64,000 nucleotides of DNA from Calonectria ilicicola (GCA_020809705.1 CP085834.1:1-64000), one strand, 5' to 3'; shown: positions 1 through 11,160, counted from the stretch's first letter. Made by a program: numbers and translations. Notes: generated from the sequence alone by a model not told the origin.

Positions 1-2008
1 GGGCTATGGCTGTGCTGATCTGTTGCCTCTCGCGTGCGAACGGGGTTGATGAAGCCGGCCGGTCCGGCGTGAACTCGCCGCGGACTCTACTCAATAGTCG
101 CTGCTGCTTGGATTGGATTCTTGAGCCGCCCAATCGGGCCTCTGAAGGTGGCAAGGTCAGGGCAGCGGTAGCAAACCCGCGCGCGGCTAACAGTTCGTCT
201 GGTCGGCTACGGATCGACCGCTTGATGTTCGAGTACGCTTGAAAGAAGCCGAAGAAAAGCACGAGAGCCCCGTCGTTCAAGACGCTTGCATTTTCCTGCA
301 TCACTCTGCAAAGGTTCATCAGGAACCTCGGGGGCATAAGGGACGTGAAGTTGCCATAGCGACGATGGAATCCGAGAGGATAGAAATTGACATCTCTCGT
401 GCTGTGGTATTCCTCGGCCACCTTGCTACGGTCTGCCAGCAGGCACGCGGTTTCTTCTTCGCCCGAGGACTGGACATGAATGCAGTTGAGATCGGTAGCA
501 AGAGCATATGAGATCTGGTCAATGTGGGCTAGGTTATACTTTTGCTCCAGTTCTGCTCGCAATTTCTCGAGCCCATCGCTAGGCAAAGCCCAGTGCGCAT
601 CAATTAGCTCGGCCGGCCGGTTACTGGGTGATTCGATGCCATCGAGCGCTTGAGCTTCGTCGCGATCGCCATCCATGTGTTCCTCCACAAACAGTCCTCG
701 TTCCTCTGCATCGGGCTCCCCTTCGCCATTGCTTCGACCACTGACAGAGCTGAGATCGTCGTTATCGCCATCAGCAATGTTGATGATGTTATCATTGTCG
801 ACATTGCGATCACTACTGCCATCGCTGTCATCCTCGTCGCTGTCGCTGTCGCTATCGCTATCTACATTCTCGCTCTCAGCGCGAAGGCGAGTCTCCCGAG
901 GAAGCTCATGAAGCAATCCATCCACCTTGATCTCTATATTAGCCCCATGGTCGAAAGCATGAAAAGCCGGGCGATGGAGCCTCCAGAACCCGTCGTAACT
1001 GTGTTGTTGGGAAAACGTGTCCCATCTTTCCATAAATAAAGCTTGGAAGATGGCCCACTTATCATAGGATAGGGTTTGGGATTCCTTCCCACTGAGCTGC
1101 CACAGTGGCTCTACCCCTTCCCTAGCAAATCTCCATCTTGGAAGATGTTCTGCACAATGTAAGATGCAAGCGCCTCGGCATGATGTTGTTGCATAGCTGT
1201 GCCATGATAATCCGAAGCCCTTTGCTTTTGCTTATGATGTCGGTGCCCGTTCAAGGACGGGTCCTCGATAATATCGATCTCTACTGGGTGCATGACGATA
1301 AACCACACCTCTCGTGATGCTCCTGTGCCAATTCGAAAGGTCCGCCGGGTGAGGTCAAACGGGAGACTGTTTGCTGCATGCTTGGAGCTGTAAGGTGCCT
1401 GCCAGTGCCTCAGTGCAAAGGTCACATTGTCGAAAAATCCGCCTTGGTTCGTAATCGGGCAGAGAGGACGCCCAACTATGCTTATCATGTCGAGGTGGAA
1501 TATAGGATAGTATTTGTCGTTGCTACTTGCGGGTCCCGAGCCAGAGCTTCGCGATCCATAGTTCATCGTGTATCGCAATTGAAGCATCCTTAGGGCTTCT
1601 GTGGCGTTGAATTCGGGCGCATTCGTCTTCGAGATGAACCTTTCCGCTATATTAAAGCCATCCTTCTACGTTAGTTGGAATCCGTGGATAAATAGATAGC
1701 GACTTTAGGTGTGCTGTTCGGGGCGGTAAAAAGATATACTTGCCTGTCATCTTCTTATCTCCAGTTAAGTGTTTTATCTTGAACTCGTCATTCGTAGAGC
1801 CCCACTCATCCTTCTTCTCAGAAGCCTCTTGACTGTCTAAGTCAAGATATGCCTCATCGGCGGCCTCCAGGCTAACATAATCATCAATATCATCAACACC
1901 TTCCATTTGATCACCAGCTTGGCTTTCTTGCTCAATGTCGACTATCCTTTCGCTTGGAGGAAAAACCTCCTGCACCTCGGGAGAATGGGTCATCATGGCC
2001 CTGAACAT
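1..2008 (-). CDS. Large protein of unknown function, partial at left edge, with an apparent frameshift
   Basis: I do not recognise the family. Reading right to left, the first in-frame ATG is at 2008; the frame is open up to about 2150 without another ATG, so an upstream exon is possible. Exon 1 (2008-1744) is acidic (residues such as DDIDDYVSLEAADEAYLD). A GC-AG intron (1743-1647, donor GCAAGT) joins in frame to exon 2 (1646 onward), which reaches a TAG at 1113-1111. A different frame, shifted by one base, is then open without any stop from about 1220 to base 1 (about 400 codons), with protein-like content: an aromatic stretch (SYDGFWRLHRPAFHAF), a Ser/Asp repeat near 780-870, and a hydrophobic stretch near 275-330. 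The simplest reading is one gene with a 1-nt loss in the AAGGGG run near 1113-1119, by mutation or sequencing error; an unusual intron is the alternative. It lies about 500 bp downstream of the ParB-like gene on the same strand, and the two may work together (inference). Confidence 0.55.
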
Positions 2009-2515
2009 GAAAGTCTGGTCAACCGAAATACGTGGTGTAAGAGCAATGGTTTTTGGAGTGTATGTTGGAAAAGTGCCTATAAAATATCTCAGTGTTGCGA
2101 GAAAAGATGATGGCTGGAATGCGCGAAGGAACGCTCTATTATCACACAATTTTTATGATGTAATGTAACCCTATAAACTTCAGCCTCCATTTTCCTTTTT
2201 TCCTTTTAATAAATCATAAACCGAGGTTTAAGGATAAGTACAGAAGTATCGAGGGGCTGAGCAGAAAAAGAAAATAATCCTACCACATGAATCACCACAC
2301 TAATTCTAGTCCAAACATAACCCTGCCAGAACGATAAGCAAATAATAACATTAATCACTCTACACCTACCAATAGTAATCCAGAAAAACGCGAAATAAAC
2401 ACGCTAGTAAAGTTGCTAATCAACAGGGAAAATATGAAAGATTCTTATTGAACAAATGTAATCCTATTGTCCTCATTAAAGCATTACCCAGTATACTAAA
2501 ACGCATAAAACGGTT

Positions 2516-4979
2516 CTATTTACTACCTGCTTGTATTCCATTTGCCCAGGATGCTCGAAGCCTCCTCGATGTTGATGGCATTGTTGTGGGTGTCGGTGCT
2601 GATGTTGGCTCTGCTCCTCTCGCTTTTATTGCTTTTGTTTCTTTTGTTGCTTTTGTTGATTCTGTGGCCCCTACTGATAACCCCCTTGTCAAGCTTACTC
2701 GAGTTTTGGCTTGACTTAGAGACTGGTCATGTGGCGGTGCCGATTCCTCCTCCATATGTCGGCCCTGACCTATTGACGCCGAGGGTAGCAGGCGTCGTGG
2801 AGGCTGGTTGTTGCTGCTGTCGTCATCAATCCCTGCGTTTTCGTTGGGAGCTAATATTGATGTGTGCGTATCATCATCCCCAGGTGGCCGGCTTTTACTC
2901 CTGCAGGTTCTGCTAGGTCCGGTCCTGCCTTCGGTCACATCAGCCGCCTCTGCGTTGACCGCATACTCACGTGGCGCTACGATAGGTCCACTGCTCGAGA
3001 CCGTCGCTGTCGCTGCTGTTAGAGCTGTTGCATTCCACCCAAGCCCGTTTTGCTGAGAAAACCACTGGGATAATGCTGATTGAAATGAGGAAGAGCTTGT
3101 CTCCAAAAGCTGTGAAAACTCAGGTATACCCTTTAGAAAACTAGTAAGGTCTTGAGCATAGTCGGAAGCTATCTTAGACCGTGTTGTTTGGTGCTGGTCG
3201 ATACGACAGACCTTGTTGTTGGATGAGGTCCACTCCAGTTTGAAGTCATCACCTTTATATTGGCGAACAATCCCCAATAGTCCTGCCCATATCTCATCAG
3301 CTAAAAAGCGTGTAGCGTACGTATTATTGTCGCCGTCAATATCCCAGCTCTGCTCTAAGTAGGCCTTCATCGCCGGCGCCCTGAAGGCCTTAATGTGAAG
3401 TCGGGTAAAATCGATTATCTCGTGCTGTAGGAGAGCCGAGGCGGTCTCAGACGGCGATCTAGGCGATTCAGGCGATTCTTCCAAGGGCAAGCTATATAGA
3501 AGATGCTTCTCTCTCGATCGCACAAATTGAGCCGAGCAATGTTGCAGGGCGGGGACCAAGTCCTTCCGTAATGCTGGCTTCTGATTGTCGCGTAGATTGG
3601 TCACGGAAGTGGGGCTTGGGTTCAGCCAAGATACAACATGCTTCATGACATCGCCTAAGATATTGCCTTGATTTGGTGATAATTCTAGGATCGTGTGAAT
3701 GTCAAGAAACTGTAGTTTAGGAGTTTTCATGATGCGTTCATAAACATCCCAATACTCCTGGGCATTGAACTCGATGAGAAACTTTGATTGACGTTCGGAG
3801 GTTTTGTTGATGTGCTCTTTTTTCTTCCTCGGATAGAATAATTCTTGAATCTGCTTCTTTGTACGGTCTGCTGGCAGTGCCTTAGCCATTTCTTTCCAGT
3901 CATCACCAGACACCTTTTGTATTGCATCTGAGTGTAGCTGGTAAAGGGTCTGCAAAACGGTTCGAAAGGCAGAGAACCAGTACTAGAATTTAAACACAAT
4001 TAGTAATAAATGCAGTAATGGAAAGAATTCAGCCTCAAACTTACGTCATCTATTCTTTTACTGATCATCCAGTACCAAGAAGAGATCTTAAAGGTATCTC
4101 TGCCAAGCCAGGTTTTACACCACTCAGTAGTCTTCTCCCTCCACCGCTTATTTCTCCATATGGTCGCAATTCGCTGAACATCACCACTCCACTGAAGAAC
4201 TTGCGCAATCTCTTTTTTCAGAATATCGCACTTATCCTCGTGTAACAACTTTTCATTGATCATTGATGCAGCAACAATCTGGGTCCATATTTGGCCGTGA
4301 TTATCCTCCATAACTGTGCCTTTTCGGTTGAAGCGGAGCTGAATATTTAAATCCATTGGTAGAGTATCTATATTCAAATTGCATTAGTATGCATGCATAC
4401 AATAGATAAAAATACTTTATATTAATATAGAAATAGGGTGCAGTAAGTATCTAAAATAGACTTACTTTGGTCATAAAAACTGCATGTCCACCACATTTCT
4501 TCCTCATCAAACTCTGATTGCTGGCCGTACAACTGCAATGCCTGAACTCGGTGCTGGCCAGCCATTATCTCGACTTTTTTTCCATTATGAACAGAAAGCC
4601 AATCGTCAAAGTAGAACATTTCCCCTGAGCTAGCGACTGTCGCTTCTTGATGAACGTGTAGATGTCTCTTCATCAAGGATATATCTTCATGAGTTGTCAA
4701 GAGTAAGATGTGGTTCTCCCTTGTGGTCCGTTTAATACCTTCCTCTTTGAAGATGCTAAGGAGCCTCTGAACTTGCTTTGGATCCACTCGGCGATTCTCA
4801 CTATCAATACTCCATTTAGGTGTAAGAGCATGGATTGGCATTCGTGCTGTGATAATACGATATGGCTCAGCTAGCTCCAGGGTAGATTCTGTATCACCAA
4901 GAGCGTTCCTAGCGGTCCTTTTGGAACGGCCAGACTGGTGATCTGGTTGGTGGTCCCCTGTTCGTTTTCTGGCGGTCAT
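2516..4979 (-). CDS. ParB/sulfiredoxin-fold-like protein, three exons, 767 aa
   Basis: Exons are 4979-4466, 4367-4045 and 3982-2516. Both introns (98 and 62 nt) have GTAAGT donors and TAG acceptors and keep the frame, giving 767 residues. The N-terminal 40 residues are basic and polar. Residues about 45-170 look like a ParB/Srx-type nucleotide-binding domain: VDPKQVQRLLSIF (65-77) followed by EIMAGQHRVQAL (137-148), the GxHR motif that binds or hydrolyses nucleotide in ParB and sulfiredoxin relatives, then a WW-rich strand (EMWWTCSFYD). The middle is helical with a basic stretch (FYPRKKKEHINK). The last 150 residues are low-complexity Ser/Thr/Pro/Ala. From memory, fungal DUF3723 proteins, common on accessory DNA, share the GxHR...A...WW pattern; this needs a profile search. 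Enzyme activity, DNA binding or a regulatory role are all possible, and no function is assigned. Confidence 0.8.
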
Positions 4980-5844
4980 TCTGAGTTTTGTAGTACTCTT
5001 ATATAATGTAATGGTTGTATGTACACTGGTTTGTCGAGAAATGGGATTAATATAAGAAAAGTTATGATGACACTTCGCAATGAACTTTATCCGCCATCAG
5101 GAGACAATTCCCAGTCCACCCAGTATGTATTATTTTACCAGGTATACCCAAGCAAGTGGGTCAGCCACAGAGTAGTATACAAAGCAAATATAAGACATGG
5201 TATTCATAGCATATAGAGCAAGTGTGATTAGGTTATGGAAATTGATTGGTAACAAACATGCGACGCGTCAGACTAGACTATATCTGGATATTCATAATAA
5301 TGAGACGCGACGTGTTGTGATTACTTACGTGCGCCACGCGAATATCGAGGTCTTGGAGTAGAAACTGTAAAATCAAGACTTGTTCACTCCTTTTCCTGAG
5401 TTTTCTTTACTTTATTCTATTTTATACTTGCCTTAATAGTTCGACTGGCAATAGTAAGTAAATCAAAGGGTAAATATCTGCTCTTTTGTTTCTGGTATTA
5501 CCACTTGCACTATCATTGCGAGCCAACTCACAGCGGGCAGTACTAGGCTCTTTTTCTAGAGATCAAAGTAGTTATACAGCTAGGCAGATGGGATTTATTT
5601 GGTCTCTATTGTGGTTGTAGGTCTGATATTTTAGAAGGGGAGGGGTGTAAGGATCCGTACTTCCCATTACGTCAATTAGCCCGTCAGGCCAAAAGATAAG
5701 TCAATAATCGCAATGCTTGCAATTACAGGTACGGATAACAGCTATTAAATAGGGTCTCGTGCGCCCGGTTGCACAGGTCGTAACAGGGGGTGTTATAGCC
5801 TTGAGGTATGTATTAAATCTTAAGTGCCTGGACCTTAGTAATAG
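4980..5844. other. Gene-less stretch upstream of the ParB-like gene
   Basis: No convincing ORF. It should hold the promoter of the minus-strand ParB-like gene. An ACGCGTC at about 5262 and a GACGCGACG near 5313 form a loose inverted pair of ACGCG-type sites. From about 5640 onward the DNA grades into the retroelement relic. Confidence 0.5.
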
Positions 5845-5968
5845 TTTAAACCTAGGTTTAGAAATAGTTGGAGATTCAAGGTTATAAGATTGAGGGTAGT
5901 ATTGTAAACCTAGGTTTAAAAATTAACTAGAAATTGGACTAGTATATCTTTCAAACCTAGGTTTAAAA
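5845..5968. repeat. Three copies of a palindrome AAACCTAGGTTT
   Basis: Nearly perfect palindromes centred on CCTAGG occur at 5845-5860, 5904-5920 and 5952-5968, with a half copy at 5984-5990. Spacing between centres is 58 and 47 bp. Each half resembles a degenerate telomere unit (CCTAA/TTAGG) placed head to head. They sit directly upstream of the retroelement fragment. Confidence 0.8.
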
Positions 5969-6749
5969 GTCTGCCAGGAATGGAAACCTAGATAGATTAT
6001 ATTTCAAGCCTAGAATAAGTCGTTTTTCTAACCGTAACCCTACCTTGAATCTCTTGTTTACTCCCTACTATCTAAGCAGAAAGTGGCTTCAAGTCTTGCC
6101 TACTCAAAAAACCTATATTTTAGCAGACCAAGAAGTCACTGAATGCCTTAGAAACAGGCTACTATTGCCCTCTAAGACTCCTGGAAGCCCCTGTAATCAC
6201 TGCGGGGAAATAGCAGATATAAATCACGAAGATATCTGTAAAGCAGCCATGAAGAAGTGGACCCAACGCCATAACCAGATCAATCAGGCCTTTAAGAAAG
6301 CTTTAGAAAGTAACCCTACCCTAGAGGTTGAAATAGAGCCTCTTATTGATCCTAGCCTTAATCTAAAGGCAGACTTCTCTATTCTCAAGGGCTCTAACCG
6401 CTATTACTATGACCTACAAGTTGTAGCTATTAACAGCCAAGAAAGGGATATCCAAGAGATCTTAGCTACTGCAGCTAAGGATAAACTAAGGAAATACAAA
6501 ACCTTAGACCCCTTCTTCCAACCCCTAATCTTCTCTGCTGGGGGCTTAATGGAGCTAGAAACAGCTAAAAGCTATAGAAAGCTCCAGGAAGTAATAGGGA
6601 AAATAGCAGCTAGCCAGCTTGACACCTCTATTGGCCTTACGCTTAGTAAGTTTAGAGCCCAGGCAGCTAGCTCTATAGCTATTAGCCCTACAAAAAACCC
6701 GATTCTTATTCCTAAAGGGCTAAGGGCTAGCCTTTTCAACCAAAACTAA
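5967..6749 (+). pseudogene. 3' end of a non-LTR retrotransposon ORF: CCHC knuckle plus restriction-like endonuclease-type domain
   Basis: The frame is open from 5967 (a TAA lies just before) to the stop at 6749, with no clear start, so this is the C-terminal part of a longer protein. It carries a zinc knuckle (CNHCGEIADINHEDIC) followed by RHNQINQAFKKAL, then E-P, a lysine-aspartate (KADFSI) and YYDLQVV. That order is typical of the restriction-like endonuclease (PD-(D/E)XK) tail of site-specific non-LTR elements of the R2/CRE/SLACS/MoTeR kind. No reverse-transcriptase part is visible upstream, so the element is 5'-truncated. The piece has few CpG dinucleotides but no internal stop, so it escaped or predates heavy RIP. 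A cellular nuclease is less likely given the flanking telomere-like repeats. Confidence 0.65.
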
Positions 6750-6985
6750 CCTCTATTTTACTCTCTATTTTACCCTCTCTTTATCCTCTCTTTCACCCCT
6801 TATTTTACTCTTTAATACCTATTTTCCTATCTTCCTATTTTTCCTATCTTCCTATTTTCCTATTTTTCCTATCTTCCTATCTTCCTATGTTCCTATCTTT
6901 CTATCTTCCTATTTTTCCTATTTTCCTTTTTTCCTATTTTCCTATTTTTCTATCCTTCTATTTTCCTATCTTTCTATCTAAGAAC
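6750..6985 (+). repeat. Polypyrimidine tract built on TTTTCCTATCTTCC units
   Basis: About 235 bp of nearly pure T/C with imperfect repeats of TTCCTAT and TTTTCCTATCTTCC, starting right after the stop codon of the retroelement ORF. It is probably the 3' untranslated part of that element; its role is unknown. Confidence 0.8.
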
Positions 6986-7082
6986 CCTTACCTTAATACT
7001 CCCCTATAAGACCTAGAAACCTAGAAATATCTTTCCTATTAAAAAGCAACCAAGCACTATTAGCTATAGATAGTTAAATATA

Positions 7083-7110
7083 CCTAACCCTTAAACCCTA
7101 ACCCTAAGGG
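7083..7110 (+). repeat. Short interstitial telomere-like repeat (CCCTAA)
   Basis: The stretch reads as CCTAACCCTTAAACCCTAA followed by CCCTAAGGGG, about three to four degenerate copies of CCCTAA, the complement of the common fungal telomere unit TTAGGG. It lies at the 3' side of the non-LTR relic, as expected if that element inserts into telomere repeats. Confidence 0.75.
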
Positions 7111-7475
7111 GATTCGGTCATGGCTCGGCGAGACTCGCGTAATGGCTATGCCAGACAGAATTGATGCAAGATAGAAAACCTAATCAAGTACGCGGCCCAC
7201 GCCACCTCATCAAACACCCCACCCTCTATGGTAACATACCGGAGATGAGATTTAGTGCCGGATGAACGGCTGTTATTGAATCATTGTCATGCAGCGCACG
7301 ATTTCAACAGTGTGGCCCCTGTCAATCCTGGCCGTAAACACCGATAATGTCTGACTAATTCGTGTTGCTTATAGAGCCCGAAGACATCAAAATAATATTT
7401 ATGAGTATATATTGAATGGAAGAAGTCAAGGGGCATATAAAGAGCGATCCCGGCGCAATGACAACACTCTGTCAA
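7111..7475. other. Intergenic DNA before the SDR gene
   Basis: Base composition returns to normal right after the telomere-like repeat. No ORF or repeat is supported. It is the upstream region of the SDR gene. Confidence 0.5.
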
Positions 7476-7483
7476 TATAAAAG
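7476..7483 (+). promoter_or_regulatory. TATA box of the SDR gene
   Basis: TATAAAAG lies 92 bp before the chosen ATG at 7575. The longer frame starting at 7416 would begin upstream of this box, so the ATG at 7575 is preferred. Confidence 0.5.
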
Positions 7484-7574
7484 CGCTTCAAGGCGATCAT
7501 TTTTAAATATACACATATTTTCATCTACATGCATTTTATTTCTTTCTGGAATTATATCCCTTGGAAGTTGTACA

Positions 7575-8309
7575 ATGTCTGTACTTGAGAATCAGTCTGT
7601 CCTTGTCATCGGCGGCTCCTCCGGTATCGGCTATGGTGTCGCAAACAAGGCCCTCGCCGAAGGTGCCAAGGTTCATCTCGTTTCTTCAAATCCAGCTCGC
7701 GTCCAAAAAAGTGTGCATTTTTTGAGTCAAATGTACCCCGAAGAAGACATTACTGGCTCTACATGCGATGTATCAAGTTCAAATGTTAAAGAGAATCTCA
7801 TCAAGATTCTCGAATCAGTCCAATCTATCGACCGTATTGTTTTCACCGCTGGTGATGCTCTTGCCATAGTATCACTGGCTGATATCAATCTTGAAGCCAT
7901 TCATAAAGCGGGACACGTCCGATTTGCTGTTCCCCTCCTCTTAGCCAAGCTTGCCGCACGTTACCTAACGCCGGGATTCAAGTCTTCTCTCACCTTGACA
8001 ACCGGAGTAGGTGCTGAGAAACCGTTTCCCAACTGGTCCCTAGTTTCAGGCTACCTGACTGGTCTCCAAGGACTGACCCGCAACCTCGCGCTTGACTTGA
8101 AGCCCCTCCGTGTGAACTTGGTTAGCCTCGGAGTTGTGGACACTCCTCTCCGTGGCCCTGGGGGTCCGTCACCAGATATAAAAATTTTCACAGCTTTAGG
8201 GAAGATTGGAAGTACTAATGAGGTAGCTGAGGCCTACTTGTACCTTATGAAGGATACAAACACCACAGGAAGCTGCATGAGCACAAATGGCGGCGCTCTT
8301 CTACTTTGA
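7575..8309 (+). CDS. Short-chain dehydrogenase/reductase, 244 aa, divergent catalytic site
   Basis: Single exon. The start MSVLENQSV was chosen because a TATA box precedes it by 92 bp and SDR proteins normally begin just before the Rossmann motif. Residues 13-19 GGSSGIG are the cofactor loop; TSTCDV-like and FTAGDA (NAG-like) strands follow. LDLKPLRVNLVSLGVVDTPL matches the C-terminal SDR signature, and NGGALL closes the fold. The usual YxxxK pair is not intact: the Tyr in SGYLTGLQGL has Leu where Lys is expected. That pattern is known in a fungal SDR subgroup with no fixed substrate. It is the only intact enzyme gene of the left arm and lies next to an MFS relic, so it may be the survivor of a small cluster. 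Substrate unknown. Confidence 0.88.
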   Translation: MSVLENQSVLVIGGSSGIGYGVANKALAEGAKVHLVSSNPARVQKSVHFLSQMYPEEDITGSTCDVSSSNVKENLIKILESVQSIDRIVFTAGDALAIVSLADINLEAIHKAGHVRFAVPLLLAKLAARYLTPGFKSSLTLTTGVGAEKPFPNWSLVSGYLTGLQGLTRNLALDLKPLRVNLVSLGVVDTPLRGPGGPSPDIKIFTALGKIGSTNEVAEAYLYLMKDTNTTGSCMSTNGGALLL

Positions 8310-9840
8310 AGAGAATGTACGAGGCTAGATGATTCGTCCATTCTCGGGCATTTATGAATTTATGATAGAGTAAATACGGAGCCATTTCCACTCAAACCCA
8401 GCTCAAATGGTTGCTTATGAATGATTGTTGAGCGTCCTCCAATTGTAAGTGAGCCGTTGACAACTGAAATCCCGCTTCATGGGATCAATTAGGAATATTA
8501 ATTCTGCTTTATATGTAAACTTTAAATGGATAACATATATAAGAAATTGTTTAACAGATAAACTAAGAACTTGAAACCAGCTACTGTAACATCTGGCCAC
8601 AGACCTTACCCGTCATCGCTCAAGTAACCAGCTAATTACCCTATACCTCATAACCTTAAGATTATTTCTCGTATTTAGTGTTAAAAGCGGCATCACAGGC
8701 CCCACATAGTCACGACTCCACCGTCAGTAGGTTGCATTAGCGCCTGACTCAGCTTCAATTGCAGATTATGTAACTCGCTTGACACAGAGTCAGTCGTATG
8801 TTCAGTGCACTTTATCATTCAGGTCCATCACAATTTCGGACAATGGTGGAACTTGACGAAGGATCGATGAAATCGGATTATTTTGTAGAGGGCGTACATC
8901 ATCACAATGATAGTTGCATCACTCATGAACTCATGGTTCCCAGAAAACAACAAGAGTATGATAACATCAAGGACTGCGAAAATACTCTGTCTTTTCTTTC
9001 GATTCTCCAAAGCACTTCCTTTGGGAATGCGATACAATCTTCCACTACCCCATTGCCGCATACATATATCGGGGAAATCGCATATCATGAACATTTATAC
9101 CTTGAAAGGCCATCTCAAGAATTCTAGGCTCATGAGCGTAATTACAAAGTGGAACTCACAAGTGGATATCGCTATTTCATAAATTATGAAATAATGAAGA
9201 TAAATGATACATGGAGATATGTTAGGATGCTATCGATGACAAAGATAAACCGTAATGCAGCTCAAAGACGTCATGAACCCTAACTCTTTATATCTCATTC
9301 TTGGGACGGCCGTTTATACTGTGAAATGTCCGAGTGAAAACAAGATTCCGCAGCCCGTGTCACTCTGACAGAGACGGACTCGGCGACTTGTTAACTTTGA
9401 TACACATTGGTCACACGGGAAAACGAGGTTATACTTGTCTCTTATGCCACTTTTGAATATTGATCCTAAAATATCTTCATTATCTAGTATTTCAACCGCA
9501 GAGTTCATAAAACAATAACAGTGACTACAAGGGCTTTTTCAAGGATCTCCACTTGAATAATAATGGATACGTCGATTTTGCCCCTCACGATGTTGAAAAT
9601 CTCCTCAATTTGACCATACTGCGACGCGTTTATATCACTATTATTGTCTTGCTTCTGGTGAGTCAATGCCAGATGGCATATAGTTTGAGACACCGGAGAT
9701 ATTGATCTGCTGTAGGTTTTGAACGGTGCGTTTGCCTCGTCGTGTCCATCTAGCTCCAATCGGGTTAGCTTTGTATCCATCTTGATACTCTTCCCGAGAG
9801 CCATGCTAACGGTGAGCTAGAGTATATCACACCATTTCAA
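8310..9840. other. Gene-less stretch after the SDR gene
   Basis: Only short overlapping frames on both strands (for example near 8798-9127 and 9314-9804), without recognisable domains or gene-like starts. Probably decayed intergenic sequence and the lost 5' part of the MFS relic. Confidence 0.4.
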
Positions 9841-11160
9841 TGTTTCTGATGAGTCTGCTAGTCTGACTGTGACATTATTCTTGTTGGGATATGTTGCCAG
9901 ACCCTTGCTGTTTGCACGATTGTCGGAGCTTTACGGCCGACGCATAATCGCTTGAATCACCTTCACATTGTATTAGCATTTGATTTTCTATGTGTCTTTT
10001 CACCCAACTTTGGCAGTCTTTTGGTTGGATGGTCTTTAACTGGAATCTTTGTATCCTCATCACTCTCAAAGCACCAAGAGCCTCGGTAGACCTTTGGGAT
10101 CTCCCCTTAAGAGGAATTGCTATGGCTGTATTCAGCTACATGGTATGGGTTGGTCCAGCACTTGGTTCTCTTATAGGTGGGGTTTTTCTTTCATTTACAG
10201 AGGATTGGAGATGGAGTTTCCATGTTATTCTCCTTAGGAGCGGTGTATTTAAATTGCTGATGTTTATTCTTCCCAAGACATACGCGCCTATTATCCCCTA
10301 GAACAAAGCACGCTGTATTTGAGAGGCTAAGGTGGCTGGCTGTGAGAACATTGAAGCCCTGATTAAGCATATGGATCGCACTACTATTGGTGTTTATAAG
10401 GTGGCCTCAACTAGGCCTTGACTAAGCCTTGGATTATCCTTCTTAATACAATCTCTTTTATGTGTTTTATTTACTTGTCCTTTTGCTACTTGCTGTTTTA
10501 TATACTTTTCTCTATCTACCCACTCATCATCCAGAGAAAATAACACTGGAATTCAGGTGTTGGACAATTACCTCTACTCGGATCTGTGGTCGGAGTTGTA
10601 TTACATTCTATAATTGTTGCACTGGTTATGAGGCAGTATGCAAAACAGAAAAAGGCAGGGAAGGTCTTCAGGCCAGAGGGTCGACTAATATTGGCTATGA
10701 TTGGTGAGGTGATATTCCCAATAGGTATCTTTTAGTTCGCTTGGACAGGCGAGCACAGTAAGTGGTTTTTAATTGTGTTATATATGCCGCGATCAGAATT
10801 AACAATATCGCAGTTTTATCCACTAGATTGTCCCTACACTAGCAGGTGTTTCCATGCGCTACGGCATGATACTCATCTTTGTTTGCTCTTTCAACTATAT
10901 TATAGATTTTTACCTCATATACGCAGCTTCTTCCATAGCTGCAAATACAATGACCTGTTCAGCTGCAGGGGCCGCCGCTGCCTTATTTACAGATTACATG
11001 TTCGAATCTTTCGGAGTTGGAGGAGGTGGCTCCTTTCTTGGTGGAGTTGTAACTATGTTGGCCGTGATCTCATTCGTGTTTTATCGGTACGGGAAGTGCA
11101 TCTGGCTCAATTCTCAGTTTGCACCGACAACAGCATCAAAATGCTTCCGATGACGAAAGG
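9841..11160 (+). pseudogene. MFS drug/metabolite transporter (DHA1-like), broken
   Basis: Pieces of a 12-TM major facilitator follow each other in the right order but in different frames. At about 9847-9950 come LTVTLFLLGYVARPLL and LSELYGRR (the loop 2-3 motif). At 10,111-10,300 come RGIAMAVFSYMVWVGPALG, IGGVF and WRWSFHV, with KTYAPII at the end of TM6. At 10,640-10,770 come a basic loop, then FRPEGRLILAMIG and FAWTG. At 10,854-11,153 come FNYIIDFYLIYAASSIAANT and FYRYGKCIW. In family members these segments form one protein of about 500 residues exporting small molecules through the plasma membrane. Several frameshifts and stops separate the blocks, and the N-terminus is missing. Introns alone cannot explain all breaks. 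Confidence 0.8.

Noticed and set aside
239..1039. Plus-strand frames (239-511, 650-1039)
   Set aside because: They are antisense to the long minus-strand frame that runs to the left edge; their hydrophobic or repeat-like content comes from the Ser/Asp-rich coding region read backwards.
2542..3056. Leu/Ser-rich plus-strand frames that look like membrane proteins
   Set aside because: They are the complement of the low-complexity C-terminus of the ParB-like gene.
8798..9804. Frames of 60-110 codons on both strands
   Set aside because: They overlap each other, lack domains and good start context, and lie in a decayed region.
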